Part shown: in pieces, positions 50,503 to 59,979 of the stretch
Position numbering within the stretch: the first letter of the stretch is position 1
How the letters are laid out: each line of letters begins with the position of its first letter
Origin: Flavobacteriales bacterium
GTDB taxonomy: Bacteria; Bacteroidota; Bacteroidia; Flavobacteriales_F; PHOS-HE28
Direction: 5' to 3'
Length of the DNA stretch: 64,000 bases
NCBI GenBank assembly: GCA_016699575.1
Contig: CP064979.1
Location: 2,728,001-2,792,000, forward strand
Made by a program: the position numbers and the translations under genes
Notes under the pieces: generated by a model
The model's input: only the letters and a program-made list of their open reading frames with translations
Told to the model about the DNA's origin: nothing
Databases searched by the model: none

Positions 50503-51351
50503 ATGCGTCCCGGCCGCCTCTTTGCCATCCTATCCCTGCTGTTCTCCTCCCTGGCTACCAAGGCGCAGGTGAGCGAGCTGGGCATCACGGGAGGGCTCAC
50601 CTACTACATCGGCGACCTGAACACCCGGCATTACTACAACGCCAAGCCGGGTTTCGGGCTGGTTTACCGGTACAACTTCAACGAGCGCTATGCCTTCCGG
50701 CTGCAAGGGCTGTACAGCCGGTTGGAGGCCTTCGATAGCGACAGCCCGGACCCCAACGCGCAATACCGGGGCTTGAGCTTCACCACCAGCCTCATCGAGG
50801 TGGCCGGCCTGTTGGAGATCAACTTCTTCCCTTACCGGGCAGGAAAGGAGAAGAAGAGCTGGACCCCGTTCATCTTCCTGGGCGCCGCCTACTTCCGGGT
50901 GAACCCGCAAGCGGACCTTAACGGCGTGCGCTTCGACCTGGCCCCATTGGGTACCGAAGGACAGGGCACCAGTGCCGGGACCAATGAGCCCTATGCCTTG
51001 GACAATCTGGCCTATCCTTTCGGGACGGGCCTGAAGTTCAACCTGAAGCGGGTGGATATCCAACTGGAGTGGGGGCTGCGGAAGACCAAGACCGACTACA
51101 TCGACGACGTGAGCGGTCTGTATGTGGACAATGCCGTGCTGGAGTTCGAGAACGGTGACCTCAGCGCGGCACTGGCCGACAGAACAGGGGCCGATCGCAC
51201 CAATGGGGACCCCAACGCCGGGCGGGCCCGCGGCGACGGCAAGACCACCGACTGGTACCAGTACACCGGCCTCAGCATCACCATCCTCCTCGGCCCCAAG
51301 TTCACCGAGTGCGACGAGCTCTACAAGAGCATGCGGGAGAGGAGGCGGTAG
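50503..51351 (+). CDS. DUF6089-like outer-membrane beta-barrel protein
   Basis: A 282-residue outer-membrane protein with signal peptide MRPGRLFAILSLLFSSLATKAQ. The body starts with VSELGITGGLTYYIGDLN, a signature of the barrel usually encoded between nadK and uppS in Flavobacteriales, and continues with strands such as LVYRYNFNERYAFRLQGLYSRLEAF, FIFLGAAYFRVNPQA and VDIQLEWGLRKTKTDYIDDVSGLYV. The C-terminus has a conserved CDELYKS. Here it is separated from uppS by 7.9 kb of T9SS surface-protein genes. Role unknown, perhaps in envelope maintenance. Confidence 0.85.
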   Translation: MRPGRLFAILSLLFSSLATKAQVSELGITGGLTYYIGDLNTRHYYNAKPGFGLVYRYNFNERYAFRLQGLYSRLEAFDSDSPDPNAQYRGLSFTTSLIEVAGLLEINFFPYRAGKEKKSWTPFIFLGAAYFRVNPQADLNGVRFDLAPLGTEGQGTSAGTNEPYALDNLAYPFGTGLKFNLKRVDIQLEWGLRKTKTDYIDDVSGLYVDNAVLEFENGDLSAALADRTGADRTNGDPNAGRARGDGKTTDWYQYTGLSITILLGPKFTECDELYKSMRERRR

Positions 51352-51468
51352 TGTTGTTGCTCTTCTGCCATTTTTCTTCTTACCGGTTAACCCCGGTTGA
51401 AAACTCGCTTTGGCATTGGCTGGCCAAGTGAGCACCTTGGCAGCACCAACACGAAACAACCGAAGGCC

Positions 51469-51591
51469 ATGAGAACAGACTTGGACAAGGTGCGCCGCGC
51501 TACGGCAGCGGCAGGAAAACGAACCCGTTTTGAACAGGTGTTGATAATGGGGGGGGGGATTTTTGATCGGACTGCTATCGTCAAGTCGTGA
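51469..51591 (+). other. Upstream frame encoding the N-terminal part of a split signal peptide
   Basis: An ATG at 51469 opens a frame MRTDLDKVRRATAAAGKRTR...QVLIM that runs into a G10 tract and stops at 51591. With one G fewer (or two more), it would join the downstream gene and give a complete signal peptide (LIMGGGFLIGLLSSS ... AMA|QDA). See the finding on phase variation. Confidence 0.7.
51549..51558 (+). repeat. G10 homopolymer within a signal-peptide coding region
   Basis: Ten consecutive G follow AAT. It is the longest homopolymer I noticed in the window and lies 4 bases before the TTG that opens the downstream frame. Confidence 0.95.
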
Positions 51592-54500
51592 AGCCATGGC
51601 CCAAGATGCCATTGTTGCGAACGGACCGCAGCAAATGTTGATCGGACAAGCTTTGGGTTCGGTTCCGTTAAGCGCCTTCCAAGTCCATCCAGGCAATGAT
51701 CCACGGCTCTATCATGGCGAGGCACCGGTTCATTCCCAGAACGCGCTTTATGATGACGAGGGTGACCTGTTGTTCTTCGTGATCGATGGGAAGGTTTTCG
51801 ATGCCGAAGGCTATCTGATCGCGGACAACAGTTTGGCGGCCAACTGCCAAGAGTGCTTGTTCACAGGCATCGGGCAAGTAGCCGTAACGCTGATCCCAGG
51901 CTCGTGTACGCGGTACTACCTCGTTGCCGGATACGATGTTCCCGGTGCGGATTTCCATGCTCTGGGTTATTCGATCCTTGATCTGGAGGAACCCAGCGCC
52001 CATTGGCCCGGCAGAAATGGTCGTGTTTTGGACCAGGACTACGTGTGGAACGACCCATTGCTTGATGCTCAGCTAGGGGACCAATATTCCAACATGCCTT
52101 CATGGCAAGCCAATGGGAATGCCGTTGCAGGCTTCGTCAGCGTGTGCATGATCAATCTCGATGAAGAGAACGGACTGAGCTTCGGATACGAATGGGGCTT
52201 GCAGCTGGCATTGTACGACACGGATGATCTGGTGAATGAAGACAAGTTGCTTTTTGTGATCGACGAGGTCGGGCTGTGTTACTACACGATCACATCCACG
52301 GGTATCGTGAAAACGGATTGCTTCACTGAAGGAGAACCGATCAATAGCTCCACTTCCGAGTTCGGCTACGACCCGCGCCGACCCTACGGTGGCACATGTG
52401 TGTTCGGCAAGAACCCCAACACGGGCGATGTCTATTTCGCCATGACCAAGGCTGGCCGGTACACTGGCAACACAGGGCCTTCCGTCTTCTTGTTCAAGGT
52501 TTACTTCAACGGCACCATTGAGTGGTTGCAGGACATCACAACCATCAACGCCAACAACGTGGTCACCAACGTGACGGGTCTTGTCTTCAGTCCTTCAGGA
52601 CAGCACCTGTACGTACTCCAGCATCCCGGACCGACGCTTTGCAGCATCAACTTGTCGAACTATGCGGTCACTGACCTGACCAGCGCACTTAGCATCACGG
52701 ATCCGCAGGAGCTGTCCCATGGAACCTTGGCCATCGATAAGGCACCTTCGGGCAATGCACCTGCGTTGTATGTCCTGAGCGCTGGTCGTGCAGCATGCAA
52801 GCTATCGCCCGACCTACCAGCACTGGCCGGCTCATGGGTTGACCCCCTTCCTGTGACGGGCGTCCTTGGGCCGCGCCCCGAATACATCTATGCCTCCAAC
52901 AACTTTCCGAGCCTGTTGCCGGATATGCACAACTATGCCGAGCAGCAGGTCTTGGCGCTGTCGCCGCAAGGCGCTTGCTGCGAGTATTCCGAGAGCCTCG
53001 ACGCTGAACCTGGCCACACCTTCCCCAACTCGTTCGGCACTACTGTAGTGTGGCAGCCCGGTGGCAACTTCTTCGGAGGGTCGAACAATGTCACCTTCAC
53101 GCAGGATGTCATCGTAGAGACCGGTTGCCGGTTGACCGTGAACAACATGGTGGTGCGCTTTGCGCCGAATGCGCGGCTCATCGTTAGGCGTGGTGGCTAT
53201 GCGAAGTTCGACAACTGCCTGCTCACCAGTTTGCCATGCGCCAATCTCCGTTGGCCCGGTGTGCGTGTGGAGGGCACACCCGGTGTGGATCAACTGCCCG
53301 TGATCGGTGGCGACCAAGGCTTCGCGTTCTTCACCAACAACACCATTGTGGACCGTGCCGAAGTGGGCGCTTGGTGTGCCCGCGAGCTGAACGGCCAAGC
53401 AGTTGGCGGGTTCTATGGCGGCATTGTGCGGGCCTCTAGCACCACGTTCCGGAACTGCCGCTATGGTGCTCGTGTCGAGAACTACACCTTCACTCCCAAC
53501 CAGATGTCGTGGTTCTACAACACCTCATTCACGGTGGACCAGAATTGGCCCGATGCGCCCATCCTACCGATTGCTCAGGCATGGATCAGCAACACGCGTG
53601 GTGTGGCCTTCACCAACTGCCGCTTCGGGAATGATGGTGCGTACCCTGCCGAAGATGCCGGTGTTGGTCTGGTCGCTTTCAGTGCCCTGGTGTTCGTGAA
53701 CGGCGATGCCAACCCGGCCAACACCTACTTCCGCAACTGGCGCATTGGCATGCTGGGCGGCTCGAACATCCTTACCAGCACCTTGGTGGACGAAATGCAC
53801 TTCGAGGGGAACCTCTATGGCTTGGTCGATTTCAACTGCCGCTTCGCGCAGTACACCAACAACACGTTCGATGTGCCATCCGCGACCGGCTTCTCAACAC
53901 CACCGACGGGCATGTTCCTCTGGCAAAGTCAGTTATACACGGTGGAGCGCAACAGCTTCACGGGTGGGGCATGGGACCAGAATTCTGGTATCTACTTCTT
54001 GGGCTACGCGCCGAACTTGAACCAAGCCAACTGGACCTACTTGGAGAACAAGATCTATGACAACGACTTTGAGGGTCTTGAGTTCGGCAACCTGGTGCGC
54101 TACATCCACCGTGGCGATGCACCGGCCGAAGAGCAATGGGGCTTGGCGGTGTACTGCGGAGACTACACAAACTGTCAAATCGATGTTGCGCTCAACGCTC
54201 AGAGCATCATCCGCCCCAACCAAGGGTTCCCCAACCAGCAACTGAGCGGCAATCGGTTCCTGGACCCGGCGGATTGCATCAACACCTTTGATTGGTATTT
54301 GGATGCGGCTTGGAACGTTATCCCCGGCTGGTCACCCAACATGACCACCACGGTGTTCCGGAACCAGGATCCAGTGAGCGATGTGTTGTGTGACGGATGG
54401 GGTGGCTTTGCCGATGTGCCCGTGAATGGTAGTGGGCCGCATAGCGATGCCGTGACCTGCGGTGGCGGCGCGCTGGACGATGTGATCCAGGTGACCGAGT

Positions 54501-55576
54501 ACGGACAGCGGTACCACACCGCAAATGGTTTGCTTGTGAGCGCCCAAGCTGCACTGGACGGTGCCCTGGACAGCGGCAGCGAGCACGATCTGCTGAACGC
54601 CTTGCATGCCGAACCAGCATGGAGCAGCAGCGCCCTGCGCGACCTGCTCTTGGGCAGCAGCCCATTGAGCGACGAGGTGCTGATGGAGTCCATGCGTCGC
54701 GAACCCGCCTTGGACAACTGGCACCTTACGCAGGTAATGGTGGCCAATGTGCCGCTGAACGAAGGCGTCTACAAAACCTTGCTGTACGGAGAATACCTCT
54801 CGCCCTTCTTCATGGGTATTGTGGCCGATGCGCAGGCAGGATCAGGCACCAGCTTCAAGCAAGTGTTAGAGAGCGAGATCGTACTGCGCCGTAGCGAAAA
54901 GGCCATGGCAATGGCCCGCTATGGCTGGTACTTGAGTGCCGATACCAACAGCTTCGATGGGGTGGATACCCTGCGCGTACTCCTGTTTGGAGACAATGAC
55001 CCTCTGCACACCCAATTGCGCACCGAGTTGGCCATGTCCGCACAGAACTGGAGCGCTGGTTTGGCCGAATTGGACGGACCTGGCCTTAACCTCAACGGCC
55101 GCAGCGGCTACCGCAAGTTGCTGCTCGCATTGCAAGCGCACGGTGGCGATCCCGCACTTTTCACGCCCGCCGAAGTGAGCGAACTTACCTCGGTGATGGA
55201 AGCGGGCGAAGCAGGTGCTGCACTGGTTGCGCGTGCGCTGTGGGAGGCGGGCGCGAGCACGTATGTGCCACCAGTGGAGATCCCTGAGCATTTCCGCTCG
55301 ATGGAACAACCGCATGCAACCGGCACATCAGGTGCGGCGCGCCCTGCCTTGGCAGCCTATCCGAACCCCGCGAACAACGCGGCCTACGTGGTTTGGCCTG
55401 TAGCCTTTGCTGGGAATTGGATGGTGGTGCTCGATGTGGCTGGACGTGAAGTACAGCGGCAGCAGTTGCTAGGTGCCGGGGTGCTGGATCTCGATGCCAG
55501 CGCCTTGCCACCTGGTCTTTACCAGTTGGCTGTTCAGGGTACGCCACTCAGTACATCCCTAAGCATCCAGCGATGA
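51563..55576 (+). CDS. Large T9SS-exported protein with parallel beta-helix region; possibly phase-off
   Basis: A 1,337-residue protein as drawn from a TTG start; the natural start is probably the ATG at 51469 across the G10 tract. The first half has beta-propeller-like segments (NALYDDEGDLLFFVIDGKVFD). The middle, from about residue 505 (NNVTFTQDVIVETGCRLTV), is a right-handed parallel beta-helix with asparagine ladders (FTNNTIVDRAEVGAW, YTNNTFDVP). An alpha-helical part follows (SEHDLLNALHAEPAWSS). The end is a type A T9SS sorting domain (LAAYPNPANNAAYVV ... LPPGLYQLAV). A secreted adhesin or glycan-acting protein is likely. It overlaps the next gene by 4 bases. Confidence 0.85.
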   Translation: MIGLLSSSREAMAQDAIVANGPQQMLIGQALGSVPLSAFQVHPGNDPRLYHGEAPVHSQNALYDDEGDLLFFVIDGKVFDAEGYLIADNSLAANCQECLFTGIGQVAVTLIPGSCTRYYLVAGYDVPGADFHALGYSILDLEEPSAHWPGRNGRVLDQDYVWNDPLLDAQLGDQYSNMPSWQANGNAVAGFVSVCMINLDEENGLSFGYEWGLQLALYDTDDLVNEDKLLFVIDEVGLCYYTITSTGIVKTDCFTEGEPINSSTSEFGYDPRRPYGGTCVFGKNPNTGDVYFAMTKAGRYTGNTGPSVFLFKVYFNGTIEWLQDITTINANNVVTNVTGLVFSPSGQHLYVLQHPGPTLCSINLSNYAVTDLTSALSITDPQELSHGTLAIDKAPSGNAPALYVLSAGRAACKLSPDLPALAGSWVDPLPVTGVLGPRPEYIYASNNFPSLLPDMHNYAEQQVLALSPQGACCEYSESLDAEPGHTFPNSFGTTVVWQPGGNFFGGSNNVTFTQDVIVETGCRLTVNNMVVRFAPNARLIVRRGGYAKFDNCLLTSLPCANLRWPGVRVEGTPGVDQLPVIGGDQGFAFFTNNTIVDRAEVGAWCARELNGQAVGGFYGGIVRASSTTFRNCRYGARVENYTFTPNQMSWFYNTSFTVDQNWPDAPILPIAQAWISNTRGVAFTNCRFGNDGAYPAEDAGVGLVAFSALVFVNGDANPANTYFRNWRIGMLGGSNILTSTLVDEMHFEGNLYGLVDFNCRFAQYTNNTFDVPSATGFSTPPTGMFLWQSQLYTVERNSFTGGAWDQNSGIYFLGYAPNLNQANWTYLENKIYDNDFEGLEFGNLVRYIHRGDAPAEEQWGLAVYCGDYTNCQIDVALNAQSIIRPNQGFPNQQLSGNRFLDPADCINTFDWYLDAAWNVIPGWSPNMTTTVFRNQDPVSDVLCDGWGGFADVPVNGSGPHSDAVTCGGGALDDVIQVTEYGQRYHTANGLLVSAQAALDGALDSGSEHDLLNALHAEPAWSSSALRDLLLGSSPLSDEVLMESMRREPALDNWHLTQVMVANVPLNEGVYKTLLYGEYLSPFFMGIVADAQAGSGTSFKQVLESEIVLRRSEKAMAMARYGWYLSADTNSFDGVDTLRVLLFGDNDPLHTQLRTELAMSAQNWSAGLAELDGPGLNLNGRSGYRKLLLALQAHGGDPALFTPAEVSELTSVMEAGEAGAALVARALWEAGASTYVPPVEIPEHFRSMEQPHATGTSGAARPALAAYPNPANNAAYVVWPVAFAGNWMVVLDVAGREVQRQQLLGAGVLDLDASALPPGLYQLAVQGTPLSTSLSIQR

Positions 55577-57090
55577 AACCCACATGCCTGCTCCAACTGG
55601 CCGCAGCGGCCGGTTGGAGCCTGGCTGCCGGGAGTTTGTGCGGCCAGACGTTCAATGTGGTATTGGCAAACCAGCTCGGAGACTACTACGCGGAAGGACA
55701 CGCTGTGAAATGCCTGCCTGACGGATACTTGGTGTTCGGAAACCAGCAGGAGCAACTCACATTGGATCATGATATCATGATCACGAAATTCGACTTGGCC
55801 GGCAACATGGTTTGGCAAATGAACCACAGTGAGCCGGGCGACCAACGGCTGCCCCAAACCACAGCGGCCGTTGCTGCACCGAACGGTACAGGATACTTGG
55901 TGGCAGTCAATACCTATTCGGGCAATGCAACTGGTGATACAGTAAGACTGGTCAAATACAACACACAAGGCGATACGCTGTGGACAAGTCTTGTGTGGGC
56001 TGATTCATTTGCCTACGGGAGGTCGGTTTTCACTGATGGCGTTCACATCTGTGTCACGGGAAGGTTCATAGACGGCTTCCCACAACCGAACCCGGACCGT
56101 TCGTTCATTGTGCGTCTCGATACGAGTGGTGTGGTCTTGGATCGCTATCGGATCCAGAAGATCGTCGTGTATGCTGGCAACGTTGGATTGGACGATGCTT
56201 TTTACGCGATTGGCATGGGTCAGCTACCGTCTTTGTCCCCGGTCAGCGACTACCTGATGAAGTTCGACAGCACGGGGGTGGATCAATGGGCCTACATGTT
56301 CCCAGGGCCTTTTGCGCCTTGGTTCACGGTATTGCCCTTGAGCAATGGCACCGTGCTGTGCTTGGGCCGTTGGGACGATGCCCTGGGCCCTGCACCAAAC
56401 GGATCATATATGCTGGCCGTGGATACGGGTGGCACGTTTGCTTGGGACTACCGTGGCGAACCGGGCCATTGGGACAGCGAGGAAACCATGTTCACCGATG
56501 CGTTCCAGGACAGTGACACCACCTTCATCGCCTGCGCATCGGTGCAGCGCAACTTTTGGGTGAAAGCCTTGATCTACCGCTTCTCCCTGGATGGCGATTC
56601 ACTGTGGCGTCGGGAGTACTCGCATTTCAATAGCGGTATGGTACATGCGCCGGAGGTACCATGGGACATTGAGCCAGCTTTGGATGGTGGTATTGTCCTG
56701 ACAGGCGAGGTTAAGGAGTCGGCCAACTTGGCTACGCGGTATCTCTGGCTTCTAAAGCTCGACAGCCTGGGCTGCTTGGTGCCCGGCTGCCAATACGTGG
56801 GGTTGCAGGAGCAGTTGATCGGCTTGGAGGGAGCGTTGCAGGTGGCGCCCAACCCCAGCGCTGGGCGCTTCAACTTGCAACTGGAGATGCCCGCAGCGGT
56901 TGAAGTACAAGGCGATCTGTTGTTGCAGGTGTTCGATCCGCGTGGGCGCTTGGTGGTGCGCCGGGTGTTGGGCAGGCAGTTGGAGCAAACCGTTGCGCTG
57001 GACTTGTCCGGCGAGCCACCGGGTGTGTACAACGCGCACATTACTGATGAGAAGAGGATGTTGACGGGGGTTAGGTTGGTGGTGGAATGA
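55573..57090 (+). CDS. T9SS-exported beta-propeller-like protein (paralogue 1)
   Basis: A 505-residue exported protein, signal peptide ending near AGSLCGQ. Repeated blades of the type DGYLVFGNQQEQ...KFDLAGNMVWQ, VRLVKYNTQGDTLWT, SFIVRLDTSGVVLDR and RFSLDGDSLWRREY suggest a beta-propeller of PQQ/delta-60-like repeats. The tail has LDSLGCLVPGCQ followed by a type A T9SS domain (VAPNPSAGRFNLQL ... GEPPGVYNAHITDEKR). It is coupled to the upstream beta-helix gene by a 4-base overlap and is a clear paralogue of the gene at 57623. Confidence 0.85.
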   Translation: MKPTCLLQLAAAAGWSLAAGSLCGQTFNVVLANQLGDYYAEGHAVKCLPDGYLVFGNQQEQLTLDHDIMITKFDLAGNMVWQMNHSEPGDQRLPQTTAAVAAPNGTGYLVAVNTYSGNATGDTVRLVKYNTQGDTLWTSLVWADSFAYGRSVFTDGVHICVTGRFIDGFPQPNPDRSFIVRLDTSGVVLDRYRIQKIVVYAGNVGLDDAFYAIGMGQLPSLSPVSDYLMKFDSTGVDQWAYMFPGPFAPWFTVLPLSNGTVLCLGRWDDALGPAPNGSYMLAVDTGGTFAWDYRGEPGHWDSEETMFTDAFQDSDTTFIACASVQRNFWVKALIYRFSLDGDSLWRREYSHFNSGMVHAPEVPWDIEPALDGGIVLTGEVKESANLATRYLWLLKLDSLGCLVPGCQYVGLQEQLIGLEGALQVAPNPSAGRFNLQLEMPAAVEVQGDLLLQVFDPRGRLVVRRVLGRQLEQTVALDLSGEPPGVYNAHITDEKRMLTGVRLVVE

Positions 57091-57122
57091 ACGTGCGCGA
57101 TATGTAACCAACTCACACGACT

Positions 57123-57623
57123 GTGCCGCAACACGAGGGCCAACTCACACCGAGCAACATGCTTCTAAACGCAGGAGGGGACATCGAAACGCTTACCCCA
57201 GCGCACAGGGCTGATTTACTGGCACTTGCAACGAACGCTGAACAGTTCGGTGCTGCTGATGCTTGGGCTTGGCGCTTGTTCCTTGGTGAAACGGACAGTT
57301 TGCCATGGAAGGAACTTCCGGAGGCCATGCGCTATCCGAATGCGCCAAAGCCGGACAGGCCGCGATTCTCGCTGGACGCTCTGCTCAACGCCGTTCCGAA
57401 TCCTGCCTCCGACCGCGTGGTGCTTGCTTACCCGGCTGGCTTCGAGCAGGGTGTGATAGAGGTATGGGCTGCCGATGGTCGGCTCGTGGACCGCAAGCCC
57501 TTGCTGGGTTCTCCAGCTGGGGTTGAAGTAGATGTGCGCACGCTGCCGGTTGGACTGTATATGGCTAGCTTGACCATGGATGGGCTGCGTGTGGCGGAAA
57601 CCAAGTTCTCGGTGGTGCGCTGA
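57123..57623 (+). pseudogene. C-terminal remnant of a second beta-helix/T9SS gene
   Basis: A 166-codon frame, opening at a GTG, encodes only an alpha-helical stub (LTPAHRADLLALATNAEQFGAADAWAWRLF) and a full type A T9SS domain (NAVPNPASDRVVLAYPAG ... LPVGLYMASLTMDG). There is no signal peptide, so the product could not be exported. The layout matches the last 170 residues of the 1,337-residue protein (LFTPAEVSELTSVMEAGEAG ... ARALWEAG ... YPNPANN). Like that gene, it directly precedes a propeller paralogue. An 11-bp direct repeat (57108-57118 and 57140-57150) flanks its start. It is most likely a remnant of a duplicated gene that lost its 5' part. Confidence 0.65.
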
Positions 57624-59128
57624 TGCGTTCGGTCGCGTTGCTTGTCGCGCTCTTGGGCGGGGGTCTTTTGGCCTCCGCCCAAGGCACCTTCCAAGTGTAC
57701 TTGGACAGTGTGGGGTATGGCTACGCAGGTCAAGGAGTTGGTGTGCAGGAGGTGGATGACGGGTACTTGGTCTTTGCACAACAAGTTGCATCTGATGGCA
57801 CGTTCCGCACGCACACTGTGATCCATAAGGTTGATTTGGATGGCCAATGGTTGTGGGAGAACGATCCACAGTACGGCATTGACCAGCACTACAACTTTGG
57901 GATTATAGATCCGCTGCCCGAGTTAAGTGCTGACACCACGGTGGCCGCGGTGACGGGTTTCGGATACTCATACAGCGACACAGTCAGTCTATATTGGTTG
58001 AACCTGGCAGGTGATACCCTTCGAACCAAGCGACTGTATCATCTGCAACAATCGGACTCTGGTTACTGCGGTGTGCGGGCGAGCGTCCGTCTTGGTCAGG
58101 GTGGGTTTGTCTTGGCAGGTTTCGAGTCACGGAGCGCCATCGATACCAGTGTGAGCCAAGTACTGTTGCTCAGAACCACCAATCTTGGCGATACATTATG
58201 GTCCAAAGTTTTTGGCCAACTTGGTCGGGAGGAGGATGTCTTTGCTATCGCTGAGTACTTGAACGAAGGGTTCCTTCTTGCCGGGTACAGCCTGAACGCA
58301 ACTGGTACCGATCGGTGCATGCTGATCCGTACCGACAGCTTGGGCAACCAGATCTGGCGGCGGCAGTTCGGCAACAGGGGCTACTTCGCAGGGTCCGTAG
58401 TGGCTACCCAAGATGGCAACATCGTTACAGCAAGTGATTATGCGGATACAGGCGGCGGTCCTAGCTACGCCAATCTGATCAAGTGGAGCCCTGGGGGTGT
58501 ACCCATTTGGGACAAGAAATTCCGCTACGGCTCTGATGCTGCAATGATGGATCTTGATGAACTACCGGATGGATCGTTGATAGGCACAGGTCGATGGGGC
58601 GGCGCAGCCTTCGTGCGGAAATTCACCAGTGATGGGGATAGCATTTGGGACCGGCAGGTCTTCTTCATGGGCGGCTTCCATGACCTCCCGGATATTGAAC
58701 CCACAAGTGATGGAGGGTTCATTGCGGTGGGCTCGGGCTCGCAGTATTTCGTTGGTGCGCCCCACCCCGCCATGAATACGATCATAGTTGTGAAGATGGA
58801 CAGCTTCGGCTGCGTGGTGCCGGGTTGCCAACTAACGGGCTTGATCGAAATCATGCTCGGCTTGCAAGACGCCCTGCACGCTTACCCCAACCCCAGCAGC
58901 GGGCTCTTCACTCTTGCCTTGGCCCTGCCGCAAGAGCTGGAAACCACCGGCGCCTTGCGCTTGCGGGTGTTCGATGCGCTGGGCCGCACGGTGGTGGATA
59001 GGAGCTTGGGCAACGCCTACGAGCAGAGCATACCCCTCGACCTGTCCGGGAAACCACCGGGTGTGTACAACGCGCACATCACGGATGAGCGGCGGATGCT
59101 CACTGGTGTGACGTTGGTGAAGGAGTGA
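57623..59128 (+). CDS. T9SS-exported beta-propeller-like protein (paralogue 2)
   Basis: A 501-residue exported protein (signal peptide MRSVALLVALLGGGLLASAQ). Blades similar to the 55573 gene are seen (DGYLVFAQQVASDG...HKVDLDGQWLWE, CMLIRTDSLGNQIWRRQFG, DSIWDRQVFFMGG), then MDSFGCVVPGCQLTGL and a T9SS domain (AYPNPSSGLFTLAL ... GKPPGVYNAHITDERR). The last 110 residues match paralogue 1 almost position for position. The ATG overlaps the stop of the remnant gene by one base, the same coupling as the upstream pair. Confidence 0.87.
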   Translation: MRSVALLVALLGGGLLASAQGTFQVYLDSVGYGYAGQGVGVQEVDDGYLVFAQQVASDGTFRTHTVIHKVDLDGQWLWENDPQYGIDQHYNFGIIDPLPELSADTTVAAVTGFGYSYSDTVSLYWLNLAGDTLRTKRLYHLQQSDSGYCGVRASVRLGQGGFVLAGFESRSAIDTSVSQVLLLRTTNLGDTLWSKVFGQLGREEDVFAIAEYLNEGFLLAGYSLNATGTDRCMLIRTDSLGNQIWRRQFGNRGYFAGSVVATQDGNIVTASDYADTGGGPSYANLIKWSPGGVPIWDKKFRYGSDAAMMDLDELPDGSLIGTGRWGGAAFVRKFTSDGDSIWDRQVFFMGGFHDLPDIEPTSDGGFIAVGSGSQYFVGAPHPAMNTIIVVKMDSFGCVVPGCQLTGLIEIMLGLQDALHAYPNPSSGLFTLALALPQELETTGALRLRVFDALGRTVVDRSLGNAYEQSIPLDLSGKPPGVYNAHITDERRMLTGVTLVKE

Positions 59129-59211
59129 AATGGAAGCCGGAGCCAAGGCTAGTCGCACCCCTTCACGATCTTTCCCAACGCCATCCGGGGCGGAATGCGA
59201 CCTTCGCGGCC

Positions 59212-59979
59212 GTGACGAAAAACGGCCAATCCCTGGAGGCCCTCAAGGCCAGCATCGACCCCCAACGGGTGCCGGGCCATGTGGCCGTGATCATGGACGG
59301 CAATGGCCGTTGGGCCAAGGAGAAAGGGGAGGAGCGCATCTTCGGGCACAGCAACGGGGTGCGCAGCGTGCGCGAGACGCTGACCGGGTGCACCGAGCTG
59401 GGCGTGAAGTACCTGACGCTCTATGCCTTCAGTACCGAGAACTGGAACCGCCCACAGGAGGAGGTGAACGCCTTGATGGACCTGTTGGTGCGCACCCTGG
59501 CCAGCGAAATGGAGGAACTGATGGCGAACGGGGTCCGCATCAATGCCATCGGCGACCTGGATAGCCTGCCGACCGGTTGCCGGGAGACACTTTTCCAGGC
59601 CATGCGCACCTCGCAGGGCAATACGCGCATCACGCTCACGTTGGCGCTCAGCTACAGCAGCCGCTGGGAGATGGTGCGCATGGTGCAACACATTGCCAAC
59701 GAGGTGAAGGACGGCCGTTTGGCCCCCGAAGCCATTGACGAATCCGTGGTGGAACGCCATCTGGCCACGCGCGGCTTGCCCGATCCAGAACTGCTCATCC
59801 GCACCAGCGGCGAGCAACGCATCAGCAACTTCTTGTTGTGGCAGATCGCTTATGCTGAGCTCTACTTCAGCCCGGTGATGTGGCCCGATTTCGACAAGGC
59901 GGCACTCTACACGGCCGTCCTCAATTACCAGCAACGCGAGCGCCGTTTCGGGCTCATCAGCGAACAGGTGAACCCATGA
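59212..59979 (+). CDS. uppS: Undecaprenyl diphosphate synthase (isoprenyl transferase)
   Basis: Adds isoprene units to farnesyl diphosphate to make the C55 carrier for peptidoglycan, LPS and capsule. This 255-residue cis-prenyltransferase shows HVAVIMDGNGRWAKEKG with the catalytic Asp, FGHSNGVRSVRE, YAFSTENWNRP, LIRTSGEQRISNFLLWQ and YAELYFSPVMWPDF. The start is a GTG at 59212; upstream ATG in the same frame (59125-) would add 29 unrelated residues and overlap the previous gene. The stop overlaps the bamA ATG by 4 bases. Confidence 0.95.
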   Translation: MTKNGQSLEALKASIDPQRVPGHVAVIMDGNGRWAKEKGEERIFGHSNGVRSVRETLTGCTELGVKYLTLYAFSTENWNRPQEEVNALMDLLVRTLASEMEELMANGVRINAIGDLDSLPTGCRETLFQAMRTSQGNTRITLTLALSYSSRWEMVRMVQHIANEVKDGRLAPEAIDESVVERHLATRGLPDPELLIRTSGEQRISNFLLWQIAYAELYFSPVMWPDFDKAALYTAVLNYQQRERRFGLISEQVNP

